Part shown: positions 16,197 to 25,261 of the stretch, piece after piece
Position numbering within the stretch: position 1 is the first letter of the stretch
Layout of the letters: each line of letters opens with the position of its first letter
NCBI GenBank assembly: GCA_036561005.1
Contig: DATBQE010000028.1
Location: forward strand, 1 to 49,135
DNA length: 49,135 nucleotides
Reading direction: 5' to 3'
Source: PKWO01 sp036561005
GTDB taxonomy: Bacteria; Pseudomonadota; Gammaproteobacteria; Burkholderiales; Burkholderiaceae_D
The notes under the pieces: model-generated
What the model saw: the letters and a program-made list of their open reading frames with translations, nothing else
Database searches by the model: none
Told to the model about the DNA's origin: nothing
Program-made: the position numbers and the translations under genes

Positions 16197-17154
16197 GGTA
16201 ACCGCACGCCGTCAAAAAAGACACCAGTGCCATTGCACACATCGCGGCGCACCACAGGCCGGTGGCGCGCAAGACAAGTTTCCATGCGCGTGCGATATCG
16301 TGCGCTTCGGCCGCACGGCCACTGCCAAGCGGCGGGCGCATTTCCACGACGCCATCGTAACTGGCCGCACCCCCAAGCGACAGCCGCAAGGCGCCGGCCC
16401 CTGATGCCATCACCGGGCCGGCGTTCGGACTCGGCCAGGCCGGCGCCTGGGATTGCCAGCAAGCCCAGGCGTTACGGGTATCTCCCAGCACGGCATAAGA
16501 CAGCGCTGTCAAGCGCGCAGGCAACCAGTTCAAGGCGTCGTCGCAACGGGCGGCAACACGGCCAAAGGCGAGAAAGCGCGCGTTGCGATAGCCCCACATG
16601 GCGTCAAGCGTATTGGCCAGGCGAAACAACAGTGCCCCCGGTCCGCCTGCAATTGCGAACCAGAACAAGGTACCGAACACAGCGTCGTTGCCGTTCTCAA
16701 GCAAGGATTCAACAGCCGCCTTGCTCAGGTCGCCTTCGCCGGCATGGGCGGTGTCGCGGCTGACGATGCGCTGCGTCAATTGTCGCGCACCTGCCAGATC
16801 TTTGTGCTGCAATGCGGCTGCAATCGGCATGCAATGATCATGCAAGCTGCGCAGGCCCAAACAGAAATACAGTAATAGCGCGTGCGCAGCGAAGACCAAA
16901 AAGAAGGACGTTTGTCCAATCCAATTCACCAGCACGGTAGCACCGGACACGAGCGGCAGGATTGCCAGCAGCCAAGCGAGAAAACCCGCGAGAAAATTGC
17001 GTGGCCGGCGATTAAGCTTATCCTCCAGCCATCTTGCATGACGGCCGAAAGCCACCAGCGGATGTGCATAGGGAACTTCACCGCACAGGGCATCGAGCAG
17101 CACGCCGGCCAGCATGAGCAAGGAAAGATTGACGATGCCGACGCCGAAAATCAC
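16189..17154 (-). CDS. cbiB: Adenosylcobinamide-phosphate synthase (membrane)
   Basis: Joins aminopropanol phosphate to cobyric acid in the inner membrane (CobD in the Pseudomonas scheme). I place the start at a GTG (17154), 3 bp after the cobU stop, which gives 321 residues, the usual length. Starts further upstream overlap cobU, and the next ATG (17115) is also possible. The sequence has LLLDALCGEVPYAHPLVAFGRHARWLEDKLN, the conserved N-terminal LDxxxGxPxxxHPVxxxG pattern, then several membrane helices and the SRDTAHAGEGDLSKAAVESLLENGNDAVFGTLFW core, which marks the family. Confidence 0.94.
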   Translation of the reverse strand: MIFGVGIVNLSLLMLAGVLLDALCGEVPYAHPLVAFGRHARWLEDKLNRRPRNFLAGFLAWLLAILPLVSGATVLVNWIGQTSFFLVFAAHALLLYFCLGLRSLHDHCMPIAAALQHKDLAGARQLTQRIVSRDTAHAGEGDLSKAAVESLLENGNDAVFGTLFWFAIAGGPGALLFRLANTLDAMWGYRNARFLAFGRVAARCDDALNWLPARLTALSYAVLGDTRNAWACWQSQAPAWPSPNAGPVMASGAGALRLSLGGAASYDGVVEMRPPLGSGRAAEAHDIARAWKLVLRATGLWCAAMCAMALVSFLTACGYHA

Positions 17155-17156
17155 GC

Positions 17157-17705
17157 TCAGCCCTTCAGGGCCAGCGGCAATCCGGCAACGATCAGCAATG
17201 CACGATCGCATATGCGCGCCAGGTCCTGGTTCAAACGCCCGGCTTCGTCGACAAACCAGCGCGACACGGCTCCGGAGGGGACAATGCCGGAGCCGACTTC
17301 ATTGGACACCAGGATCACGTCGCCGCGCGCTTTTTGCAAGGCGACAAGCAGGCTCTCGCGCTCACAGTGGAAGCGTTCAGGCGGCGTGATCGGTCCGACT
17401 TCCGGATAGTTTGCCGCTTTGTCAAACAGCAGATTGGACAGCCAGAGCGTCACACAATCGACCAATATCACACACTCGGGCGCGCTCCGGGTTTCTATTG
17501 CGGCACCCAGCGCATGGGTTTCCTCTACGGTCGTCCATAGCGCATTGCGTTGCGCGCGATGTAGCGCAATGCGCTCGGCCATTTCGCCATCTGCCGCCTG
17601 CGCCGTAGCGATATAAATCACATGCTTTCCGCTTGCCTGCGCCAGCGTTTCGGCGTGACGGCTTTTGCCCGACCTGGCGCCGCCCAGGATCAAGGTCGTC
17701 GTCAT
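17157..17705 (-). CDS. cobU: Adenosylcobinamide kinase / GTP:adenosylcobinamide-phosphate guanylyltransferase
   Basis: 182 residues from the ATG at 17705, which overlaps the upstream stop as ATGA. The protein starts MTTTLILGGARSGKSRHAE, the CobU P-loop GGARSGKS. Further family marks are YIATA, the guanylylated-histidine region IALHRAQRNALW, VDCVTLWLSNLLF and VSNEVGSGIVP. It phosphorylates adenosylcobinamide and activates it with GMP, ready for CobS. Longer frames to 17858 would overlap the previous gene and lack family similarity. Confidence 0.97.
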   Translation of the reverse strand: MTTTLILGGARSGKSRHAETLAQASGKHVIYIATAQAADGEMAERIALHRAQRNALWTTVEETHALGAAIETRSAPECVILVDCVTLWLSNLLFDKAANYPEVGPITPPERFHCERESLLVALQKARGDVILVSNEVGSGIVPSGAVSRWFVDEAGRLNQDLARICDRALLIVAGLPLALKG

Positions 17706-18511
17706 GCATTGTCCCTGACCTGGCCGGCCTGCCAACGCGCGCACATGTCGCTGATTTGGCGCAAACCTTCGGTAATGACCGACGGCCCGGGAGAGAGAAT
17801 ATCGGGTGACTTGATCTCGAAAACCATGCCGTTTTGCAAAGCGGGAATTTGCGACCATCCCGGGCGGTCATGCAAGGACTCCGGCTGAAATTTTTTGCCG
17901 CACCACGAACCGATGATGATGTCCGGCGCGCGCCGGATCACTTCATCGGGATCGGCGATGATGCGATCCTTGGCGCTCTGGTGGCAGGCCAATTCGGCAA
18001 ACGCGTCAACACCGCCGGCGATGGTGATGGCTTCGGATGCCCAGCCGATGCCCGACATCAACGGGTCGTTCCATTCTTCAAAATATACACTCGGGCGGCG
18101 CGTCCATTGCGCGGCGCGCGCCTGCACGTCGTCAATTTGTTGTTGCAGTTGCCGAACCAATTGCGCGCCGGCTGCCTGCCTGTCGACCATGGCTGCCAGC
18201 ACCCGCACCATCTGGAGAATACCGGCGAAGCTGCGTTGATTGAACAAATGTACCTCGACACCCTCTTTCGCAAGATCGCGGCAGATGTCGGCCTGCAGGT
18301 TACTGAAGCCGATCACCAGATCCGGCTTGACGGCAAGAATGCGCTCGATCTTCGATGAAGAAAATCCGCTGATCTTTGGCTTCTCGCTACGGGCGCGCGG
18401 CGGGCGCACGGTAAAACCTGAAATCCCTGCGATGCAATCTTCGGCGCCGAGGGCGTACAGTGTCTCGACCGACTCGGTCGAAAGGCAGGCGATGCGTCGA
18501 TAGTGGCTCAT
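17702..18511 (-). CDS. Leaderless BtuF-like corrinoid-binding protein, probably cytoplasmic
   Basis: 269 residues with the helical-backbone fold of BtuF-type binding proteins: RIACLSTESVETLYALGAEDCIAGISGFTV, then KIERILAVKPDLVIGFSNLQADICRDLAKEGVEVHLFN and a C-terminal lobe ending in DILSPGPSVITEGLRQISD. The sequence goes straight from MSHYRR into the first domain with no signal peptide, and no in-frame start upstream could supply one. It sits between cbiA (42 bp) and cobU (ATGA overlap). Known COG0614 members include such leaderless proteins in B12 operons, generally called cobalamin-binding protein without proven role. I infer a corrinoid carrier or holding protein inside the cell. Confidence 0.85.
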   Translation of the reverse strand: MSHYRRIACLSTESVETLYALGAEDCIAGISGFTVRPPRARSEKPKISGFSSSKIERILAVKPDLVIGFSNLQADICRDLAKEGVEVHLFNQRSFAGILQMVRVLAAMVDRQAAGAQLVRQLQQQIDDVQARAAQWTRRPSVYFEEWNDPLMSGIGWASEAITIAGGVDAFAELACHQSAKDRIIADPDEVIRRAPDIIIGSWCGKKFQPESLHDRPGWSQIPALQNGMVFEIKSPDILSPGPSVITEGLRQISDMCARWQAGQVRDNA

Positions 18512-18552
18512 GGTACGATTATGTTGGGAGTGACGTGGGATTCATGTTGGAT

Positions 18553-19890
18553 TCATACGGAGCTGACAAACAGATCCTGGCCTTTGCGCGCGCCGTCAAA
18601 CAGCGCCGCTGCTGCCTCCGGGCATGACGGAAAATACGCGTGAAAGTAGGATGCAGCCGCAGAGCCATAGCAATAAAGCGATTCGCCATCGGCGCCGGAC
18701 GGGTTCTTGCGCGCCGTACCCCATGCAACCAACGCTGTGTCAAACACCGAGTAATGGAAGGTATGCCCGCGCAAGTGGCCGGCACGGGTCGCAACAGACT
18801 GGGCGCCGAGCCCGGCCAGGCGGTGCTGCATGCGCGCCGTCCCCGGCAGAACACCGGCCATCTTCCAGGCGGTGCCGGACTGGTCGATCAAACTTTCGCT
18901 CAAGGTCATCATGCCACCGCACTCGGCCCAAATCGGTCTTTCCTCAAGGTGGCATTGCCTGATTGACGCCTGCCAGCGCTCGGCGCGCGAAAGCGCCGCG
19001 CCATGCAGTTCGGGGTAGCCGCCTGGAAGGTATATGCCATCGGCCTCTGCCGGCACGGCTTCATCGGCCATCGGCGAAAAGAATTTCAGCGTGGCCCCCA
19101 TGCTGCGCAAGCAGTCAAGGTTGGCCGGATAGAGAAATGCAAACGCGGCATCGCGAGCAATTGCAATCGTCTTGCCCTTGAGAAGCTGCGTGTGACCGTC
19201 AGTTTGCTCGGGCTCGAACGGGCCTCCCTCGTAGGCAGGCAAGGCCTGCCATGCGTCGGCATCAAGGATCAGGTGCTGCCCGAGTTGTTCCAGCAGGCTT
19301 TCCAGTTCGCTCACTTCTTCGGGCGGCAGCAAACCGAGGTACCGTTCCGGCAGCGATCTTTCCTGGCGCGGCATGCGCCCCAGCAGGGACACGTCACGCA
19401 GCGATTTTGCAACCATCGCCGCATGACCCTCCGAGCCGACACGATTGGCAATGACGCCGGCCACTGAAACCGGCCCATAGTCGCGCAGGCCGCAGACGAT
19501 CGCCCCGACAGTTTGTGCCATGGCAGCGGCATCGATGATCAGGACCACAGGCACGTTGAACAAGCGTGCCAGATCGGCGGACGAAGGCTCACCGTCATAG
19601 AGTCCCATGACACCTTCGATCAGTATGAAATCCGCCTCGCGCGCGGCCAGCGACAGCATGATCGCGCATTGTTCCTTACCAACCATCCACAAATCGAGCG
19701 TGTGGACCGGCGCACCGCAGGCTCTTTCAAGCAGCATGGGGTCAAGGAAATCGGGCCCGGTTTTGAATACCCGCACCCGCTTCCCTTCGTTTGCCAATTT
19801 GCGCGCCACGGCAGCCGTCAGCGTAGTCTTGCCCTGCCCCGACGCAATCGCTGAAATCAGAACTACGCGGCAGATGTGCGGATTCACCAT
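18553..19890 (-). CDS. cbiA: Cobyrinic acid a,c-diamide synthase
   Basis: 445 residues; called CobB in the aerobic scheme. It amidates the a and c acetate side chains of (hydrogeno)byrinic or cobyrinic acid. The N-terminal ATPase has the P-loop SGQGKTTLTAAVARKL, FKTGPDFLDPMLL, and EGVMGLYDG. The C-terminal glutaminase has IWAECGGMMTL with the nucleophilic cysteine and a late GHTFHYS histidine. It overlaps cobO by 7 bp. Presence of CbiA and CobQ means late corrin steps are made here, but the ring-building genes are not in the window, so either they lie elsewhere or the cell salvages incomplete corrinoids. Confidence 0.95.
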   Translation of the reverse strand: MVNPHICRVVLISAIASGQGKTTLTAAVARKLANEGKRVRVFKTGPDFLDPMLLERACGAPVHTLDLWMVGKEQCAIMLSLAAREADFILIEGVMGLYDGEPSSADLARLFNVPVVLIIDAAAMAQTVGAIVCGLRDYGPVSVAGVIANRVGSEGHAAMVAKSLRDVSLLGRMPRQERSLPERYLGLLPPEEVSELESLLEQLGQHLILDADAWQALPAYEGGPFEPEQTDGHTQLLKGKTIAIARDAAFAFLYPANLDCLRSMGATLKFFSPMADEAVPAEADGIYLPGGYPELHGAALSRAERWQASIRQCHLEERPIWAECGGMMTLSESLIDQSGTAWKMAGVLPGTARMQHRLAGLGAQSVATRAGHLRGHTFHYSVFDTALVAWGTARKNPSGADGESLYCYGSAAASYFHAYFPSCPEAAAALFDGARKGQDLFVSSV

Positions 19891-20504
19891 TCGACACCCG
19901 CCTGCGCCATGATGCCATTCTTGAAGGCATGCTTGACTTCGTTCATCTCTGTCACGGTATCGGCGACGGCAATCAATTCCGGCGGTGCCGCGCGCCCTGT
20001 CACCACCACATGTTGCATTGCCGGACGCGCCTGCAGGTCGGCGATGACTTGCTCAACCTCTAGATACTTGTACTTGAGGGCGATATTGAGCTCATCAAGC
20101 AGCACCAGGCCGATCGACGGGTCACCTAGGAATTGACGCGCCTGCGCCCAGGCTGCCGCCGCTTTTTCCATATCGCGCTCGCGGTTTTGGGTTTCCCATG
20201 TATAGCCTTCGCCCATCGCGTGAAACTGCACTTCCTGCGGAAAACGACGCAGGAATTTCTCTTCGCCGGTCGACATTGCACCCTTGATGAACTGCACGAT
20301 GCCGACTTGCATGCCATGGCCGAGCGCGCGCATGACCATGCCGAAGCCGCTCGAACTCTTGCCTTTGCCATTGCCGGTGGTGACGACTATCACGCCTGCC
20401 GTGCGCTGTGCCTGGCGGATTTTTTCATCGACTACTTCCTTCTTGCGCTCCATGCGCACGCGATGACGTTCATTGCCATCGGATTGATCTTGTGTTGAAC
20501 TCAT
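19884..20504 (-). CDS. cobO: Cob(I)yrinic acid a,c-diamide adenosyltransferase
   Basis: 206 residues of the CobA/CobO/BtuR family, which transfers adenosyl from ATP to cob(I)alamin-type corrinoids. The P-loop GNGKGKSSSGFGMVMRALGHG is present in its characteristic form, with VQFIKGAMSTGE, the LLDELNIALKYKYL segment and VVVTGRAAPPELI. The N-terminal RMERKKEVVDEKI helix is also usual. The ATG at 20504 overlaps the btuD stop (ATGA); a longer start at 20594 would lie inside btuD and is rejected. Confidence 0.96.
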   Translation of the reverse strand: MSSTQDQSDGNERHRVRMERKKEVVDEKIRQAQRTAGVIVVTTGNGKGKSSSGFGMVMRALGHGMQVGIVQFIKGAMSTGEEKFLRRFPQEVQFHAMGEGYTWETQNRERDMEKAAAAWAQARQFLGDPSIGLVLLDELNIALKYKYLEVEQVIADLQARPAMQHVVVTGRAAPPELIAVADTVTEMNEVKHAFKNGIMAQAGVEW

Positions 20505-21289
20505 TGTTGTTCCCGTATATCGAAATTTCGTTGCGCCGGAAGGAAAATCGTGCGCGCGCCATGGCGCACCGTTTCGACCGCATGGCCGAGGCAACGCCCG
20601 AGCAGTGGCGCTTGCATCACGTCTGCAGCAGTCCCGGTCTGCCAGTGGCCGTCGTCAAACATCAGCAGCGCATGGGTGGCGACGTCGTGTGTCAAATTCA
20701 GATCGTGGGTCACCAGCACGACCGTCTTGCCTTCGCTGCAGAGGCGGGCCAGCAATTCCATCACGCTGACCTGGTGCGCCAGGTCGAGCGCATTGGCCGG
20801 TTCGTCGAGCAGGAGCAGCGGCGTGTCCTGAGCCAATGCCGACGCAATGGCCACGCGCTGCCGCTCGCCTCCGGACAGGGCGCGCAAATCGCGCTCGGCC
20901 AGATGGGCGACATCGACCATTTGCAAGGCGTTGCGGGCGGCTGCCTGATCAGTTTCGGATTCCCAATAGCTGCGATCGTGATACGGATGGCGGGCCGTCA
21001 GCACGGCATCAAGCACGTTGTAGGAGAACGCGTCGCTGCGGCCCTGCGGCAAATACGCACGCCGGTGCGCCAGTTCGGCGGGTGGCCAATCCGGCAATCC
21101 GCGCCCGTTGATCGAAACAGTGCCGCCGTCAGGCCGGCGCAAGCCGGCCATGGTGCGCAACAGGGTGCTCTTGCCCGCGCCATTGCGGCCGATGATGAGC
21201 CAGCATTGTCCGGCATCCAATTGCAGATCAAGCCGGCGCAACAACGTGCGCTTGCCGATAACAAGATCGAGCTGATGCAGTTTCATCAT
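20501..21289 (-). CDS. btuD: Vitamin B12 ABC transporter ATP-binding protein
   Basis: 262-residue ABC ATPase. Walker A is GRNGAGKSTLLR, the signature is LSGGERQRVAIASALAQ, Walker B is LLLLDEPANALD and the H-loop VTHDLNLT follows. It resembles FecE/BtuD-type importers of iron complexes and B12. The start overlaps the btuC stop (ATGA), and the B12 operon context gives the substrate. It energises BtuC on the cytoplasmic face. Confidence 0.94.
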   Translation of the reverse strand: MMKLHQLDLVIGKRTLLRRLDLQLDAGQCWLIIGRNGAGKSTLLRTMAGLRRPDGGTVSINGRGLPDWPPAELAHRRAYLPQGRSDAFSYNVLDAVLTARHPYHDRSYWESETDQAAARNALQMVDVAHLAERDLRALSGGERQRVAIASALAQDTPLLLLDEPANALDLAHQVSVMELLARLCSEGKTVVLVTHDLNLTHDVATHALLMFDDGHWQTGTAADVMQAPLLGRCLGHAVETVRHGARTIFLPAQRNFDIREQQ

Positions 21290-22323
21290 CGGCGGTGAAT
21301 ATGGTGAAGTTGCAGGAGAAAAACCGGCACACCGATCAAGGCCGTAATCACGCCTACCGGCAGTTGCTGCGGCGCCAAGATGCTACGTGCCAGGGTATCG
21401 GCAATGACCAGGAAACTGCCGCCGACCAACGCCGTCGAAGGAAACAGCAAGCGATGGTCCGGCCCCAGTGCAAACCGGCACGCGTGCGGCACGATGAGGC
21501 CGACGAAACCGATGCTGCCGGCCGTGCTGACTGCACTGGCCGTCAACACGGCAGCGCAAAAAAACAAGCCCTGCCTGAGCCTGGCAACCGGCACACCCAA
21601 AGCGGCGGCATTGTCGCCGTGTAAAGCCAATACGTTGACGGAACGCGCTACCCGCCGGGCGAAGGTCAGCGCAAGTGCCAATGTGATCACGGGCAGCCAA
21701 CGAAACTGCACCGAAGATAAATCGCCAATAAGCCAGAACACCATGCCGCGCAGTCTGCCGTCGGGTGCAATCGATAGCATGAGCGCGATCAAAGCGCCGC
21801 AGCCGGCGGCCACGATCACGCCGGTCAGGAGCAGCAAAGACGCATTGCCATCGACGACACCGCCGCGCAAATCCCGGTAAGCCAACAGGAACAACAGGAA
21901 TGCCACCGCAAGGGCGCCGCCGAATGCGGCAAGGTCAACCACCCATAATGCCGAAAACAACAGAATTGCAAACAACGCGCCAACCGCCGCGCCGCCCGAG
22001 ACCCCGAGTACATAGGGGTCAGCCAAAGGATTGCGCAACAACGCTTGCATCATCGCGCCGGCCAGCGCGAGTGTGGCGCCGACAACAAATGCGGTGGCTG
22101 CGCGCACAAGGCGCAATTGCAGCAGGGTTGCTGCAAGGCCGTCGGTTTCGCCGTGCGCCAGATTACGCAATCCCTGCACGAGTTCGGACGGCGATAGCGC
22201 CACCGAACCGAGGGCGCAGGCAAACAATAGCGCAATCAGGGCAATGGCAATCAGGAGCGGCAAGGCCAACCTTGGCCGCCTTGCCGGTGAATTTGCACTG
22301 ACCGCCAATTCTGTCGCAGGCAT
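21286..22323 (-). CDS. btuC: Vitamin B12 ABC transporter permease
   Basis: 345 residues of the FecCD/BtuC permease family with about ten membrane helices. Visible marks are the substrate-path region GATLALAGAMMQALLRNPLADPYVLGVSGGAAVGA and the late GSIGFVGLIVPHACRFALGPDHRLLFP segment that holds the coupling helix to the ATPase. Start supported by GGAAGGAAATTC before the ATG. Lies 23 bp after btuB. Confidence 0.95.
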   Translation of the reverse strand: MPATELAVSANSPARRPRLALPLLIAIALIALLFACALGSVALSPSELVQGLRNLAHGETDGLAATLLQLRLVRAATAFVVGATLALAGAMMQALLRNPLADPYVLGVSGGAAVGALFAILLFSALWVVDLAAFGGALAVAFLLFLLAYRDLRGGVVDGNASLLLLTGVIVAAGCGALIALMLSIAPDGRLRGMVFWLIGDLSSVQFRWLPVITLALALTFARRVARSVNVLALHGDNAAALGVPVARLRQGLFFCAAVLTASAVSTAGSIGFVGLIVPHACRFALGPDHRLLFPSTALVGGSFLVIADTLARSILAPQQLPVGVITALIGVPVFLLQLHHIHRR

Positions 22324-22346
22324 GAATTTCCTTCCCGATTACAGGT

Positions 22347-24209
22347 TCATTTGAAGCCGTAGCGCAGTGCTACATAGACGTTGGAGCCGCCTGTCGCATA
22401 ACCATACGCCAATTCGTAATCCCTGTTGAGAACGTTATTCCAGCGCGCGACCAAATTCCAGTCGTCGCTCAAATCGACGCTCGCATGGAGATTCCAGATT
22501 GCATAGCCGCCTAGCGGCGTCAGGTTCGCCGCATCGTCATAGCGCTTGCCGGAGAATACATTGTCGACCCCGATCTGATATTTGCTTTCACGATAATCGA
22601 GTCCGATACTTCCGTGCCGCTTTGCCCGGCGCGCCAAAATGGTATTGGTCGTTTGATCGTGCGGGTCCTGGAAGTCGAGCGAGGCGTTGGCGCTGAAACT
22701 GCCGAATTTGGTGCTACCGCCGAGCGACAATCCCTCCAGCAAGGCTTGGTCGACATTGCGGGCGCAATAGCAGCTTGCATCGTACACCACGAGGTCGGTC
22801 ACGCGGTTTTGATAAAGGACTGCCGTGAAACGCGATTTACCATCGTCGTAGGCCACGCCCGCTTCTGCATTGCGCCCCTTTTCCGGCTTGATGGACGGAC
22901 TGCCGTACCCCGGAAAATATAGTTCATTAAAGGTCGGTGCGCGAAAACTTGTGCCGTAACTTGCGTTGACACGCCAATCCCGCGCAAGCCGATAACCGTA
23001 ACCAACGCTGCCGGTTGTTTGCAAGCCGTATTGATTGCTGTCGTCATTGCGCAAACTGAACACGGCAAGTTGTGCTTCGCTCTTCCATTGGTAAGATGCG
23101 GCCACGGAATTGGTATTGCGTTTGCCGTTAAGGCCTGAGGTATCGGTGTCGATCTTTTCTTCCCGTCGTTCGGCCAGCAGTTGCAACACGTCATTTCCGA
23201 TGGCAATGTCGTTTTGCCAGCTTAAATTGGTTTGTGTGGTCTTGAAGTAGTTGCTTGGCGTCTCGCCATAGGCCTGCCAATACGGGCCATTGGTGCCGAA
23301 CAGATAATCGTCTGTCTGGGACAATTGCAAGTTGCTATTCCAGGCCGGCAGGAATTGATCGTGGGCATAAATACGTACCGCATTCAGGCGCTCGCGATTC
23401 TGATCGTCGTAATCCGGTCCGAGGTCGAATTGCGCCTTGTTCTGCGCTTGCAGGAAGCCGACACCGATCTCATGCCCCTTCATAACGTCAAAACTCAACT
23501 GGCCGCTGGCGCTCTCCTTGTCGTAGCCGTCCTTGTCCGGATTGTAGGCGCCGAAAGGTGCATTCGGTTTGGTGGCCGAGAACCCGTCGGCTTCGCTACG
23601 CGCGACGTCGAGCGCATAGTGCAAGCGATTTTCCGCTGCACCGGAGCCTGAAATGGCGGCATCGACCGTGCGTGTGTTGTAGGTACCGAAACCTGCTTCG
23701 GCGCTCACCAAGGTTTTGCCGTCGCCTTTGCGGGTGAATATTTGGATCACGCCGCCGATGGCATCGGCGCCGTAGAGGCTGGAAAGCGGCCCGTAGACGA
23801 TTTCGACGTGGTCGATTTGCGCAAGCGGAATGCTTTCCCACGTGGCCCCGCCAAGGGTGGACGATCCGATACGCGCGCCATCAACCAGCACCACGGTTTG
23901 CTCGCCCGATGCGCCACGCAAGAAAACCGAGGATGTGGAACCCGGCCCACCGGCGGTGACAATTTCCAGGCCGCGTTTTTGCTGAAGCAGATCGAGCAGA
24001 TTGATCGCGCCGGATTGACGAATTTCGTCCGACGTAATGACTGAATTATCGCTCAAGACATCGCGCGGCGCCTGGGCGAAGCGCGCTGCCGTCACGACGA
24101 CAGTCTGGTCGCCCGATGCGGCGCTCTGTTGAGCCCGGCTTAGATTGGGAAAGAGAAGTGCAACGGCAACCAGAGCGGCGCCGGAAGTATTCAACACAGA
24201 AAAGTTCAT
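22347..24209 (-). CDS. btuB: TonB-dependent outer-membrane cobalamin receptor
   Basis: 620 residues. A signal peptide ends near SRAQ, followed by a TonB-box-like TVVVTAAR. The plug domain carries LLDLLQQKRGLEIVTAGGPGSTSSVFLRGASGEQTVVLVDGARIGSSTLGGATW and the end-of-plug VEIVYGPLSSLYGADAIGGVIQIFT motif; the rest is a 22-strand barrel ending in LRYGFK. The LRGxxxxQTVVLVDGxR pattern is BtuB-like. It is the first gene of the operon and is preceded by a cobalamin riboswitch. Size and motifs agree with BtuB; another corrinoid or a related metal chelate would be the only alternative. Confidence 0.95.
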   Translation of the reverse strand: MNFSVLNTSGAALVAVALLFPNLSRAQQSAASGDQTVVVTAARFAQAPRDVLSDNSVITSDEIRQSGAINLLDLLQQKRGLEIVTAGGPGSTSSVFLRGASGEQTVVLVDGARIGSSTLGGATWESIPLAQIDHVEIVYGPLSSLYGADAIGGVIQIFTRKGDGKTLVSAEAGFGTYNTRTVDAAISGSGAAENRLHYALDVARSEADGFSATKPNAPFGAYNPDKDGYDKESASGQLSFDVMKGHEIGVGFLQAQNKAQFDLGPDYDDQNRERLNAVRIYAHDQFLPAWNSNLQLSQTDDYLFGTNGPYWQAYGETPSNYFKTTQTNLSWQNDIAIGNDVLQLLAERREEKIDTDTSGLNGKRNTNSVAASYQWKSEAQLAVFSLRNDDSNQYGLQTTGSVGYGYRLARDWRVNASYGTSFRAPTFNELYFPGYGSPSIKPEKGRNAEAGVAYDDGKSRFTAVLYQNRVTDLVVYDASCYCARNVDQALLEGLSLGGSTKFGSFSANASLDFQDPHDQTTNTILARRAKRHGSIGLDYRESKYQIGVDNVFSGKRYDDAANLTPLGGYAIWNLHASVDLSDDWNLVARWNNVLNRDYELAYGYATGGSNVYVALRYGFK

Positions 24210-24384
24210 GGATTTTCAAAAACACAAAGCGTGACAACCAGCCAACTTCCCCGTGGGCCGGATTGAACAGAAAGGTGCGATGAAAACCAGCGACCAGCGC
24301 GCAGGATGATGGGCAATCAGGGAATCAGATTGAACAGTTACCGGCGCAACCGTATCGCGAAGGTCCCCGTTCGCAGCACTTCCA

Positions 24385-24610
24385 CCTGATTTGGCCGGTA
24401 TCCGGGCTCGCAATTCAACGCCGAGGTCGCTCGACCGAGGCTGTTGATGTCCTACCTTCCCATGCAAACGCACAGTGGTATTGATATAGGACTCGTCCCA
24501 TGCAGGCGACGCTTGTTTACCGTTGCGGGGGCAGCACACGTTATGCCGTTGCCGGCTTCGTGTTTCCCGTTTAACTGCCTGCATGAATATGCAGGCGGGC
24601 ACCAAAACGC
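24385..24610 (-). ncRNA. Cobalamin (AdoCbl) riboswitch in the btuB leader
   Basis: The minus-strand RNA contains the conserved landmarks in order. First is GGUGCC next to a P2 stem, then UAAACGGGAA, then CUGCCCCCGCAACGGUAA (24534-24517). Next come a variable region and GGGAAGG. Last is the B12 box AGCCCGGAUACCGGCC (24408-24393), which agrees with the known consensus at every position. Binding adenosylcobalamin is expected to shut off btuB and, in an operon, the genes behind it. About 180 nt separate the B12 box from the btuB ATG, and no strong Shine-Dalgarno is seen there, so the expression platform cannot be assigned by eye. Confidence 0.95.
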
Positions 24611-24614
24611 CTGA

Positions 24615-24643
24615 ATTATATGCGCTTGGGATCGAATGGGCAA
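24615..24643 (-). promoter_or_regulatory. Promoter of the btuB-bluB operon
   Basis: TTGCCC (24643-24638) and TATAAT (24620-24615) on the minus strand, spacer exactly 17 bp. Predicted start is near 24608, at the first riboswitch base, and 60 bp after the cobC stop. Confidence 0.8.
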
Positions 24644-24667
24644 TCAAACTTCAATGGAGTGCGCAGT

Positions 24668-25222
24668 TCAGATGTCCACAATCAGCATTTCACCGTAGCC
24701 GATCTTGTGTCTGACCTGGGCGGCGTAACGCGCCATTTCGACGAGCGGCAAGCCGCGTTGGCAGCCGAGCAGCATGCGGATTGTGCCGGCGTGGCAAATA
24801 ATGGCGGCATTCTGATGGCGGTTCAACAGCAACGCATCGTGGAAGGCGCGCACGCGTTCGGCAATTTGCAGGACACTCTCGCCGCCGCCCGGCCGGTACC
24901 CGACTACGTCCTTGACCCAGGCTTCCACTTCGGCGCGCGCAATGTCGTTCCAGGCGCGCATCTCCCAGGTACCAAAATCCATTTCTGCCAAACGCGCATC
25001 GAATACGACATCCGGACCGCTGAGCCCGGCAGACACTTGCCGGGCCAGATCGGCGCAGCGGCGCAGCGGACTGGAATACACGACAACGTCTTTCGGCAGG
25101 CTTGCCAGCAACGCCGCACAGACTTGGTCGCGATGCGATGCGGATGCTTCCAGATCCGTGCTGCCGTAGCAGGTGTCGGGCTTGACGACGGGTTCCGGAT
25201 GACGAACCAGATAGAGGCGCAT
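24668..25222 (-). CDS. cobC: Alpha-ribazole-5'-phosphate phosphatase
   Basis: 184-residue histidine phosphatase (phosphoglycerate mutase fold). It begins MRLYLVRHPEPVVKPDTCYGSTDLEAS, with the phospho-histidine RH motif written RHPEP instead of RHGET. Other family features are the SSPLRRCADLA arginine and ICHAGTIRML, the second catalytic histidine. It removes phosphate from the nucleotide loop after CobT/CobS. Located 40 bp after cobS and on the same strand, it ends just before the btuB promoter. The catalytic variant is common in CobC proteins. Confidence 0.9.
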   Translation of the reverse strand: MRLYLVRHPEPVVKPDTCYGSTDLEASASHRDQVCAALLASLPKDVVVYSSPLRRCADLARQVSAGLSGPDVVFDARLAEMDFGTWEMRAWNDIARAEVEAWVKDVVGYRPGGGESVLQIAERVRAFHDALLLNRHQNAAIICHAGTIRMLLGCQRGLPLVEMARYAAQVRHKIGYGEMLIVDI

Positions 25223-25261
25223 TGAGGTCGATTTGCCAGATTAATTGCGTGATTACGCGAG

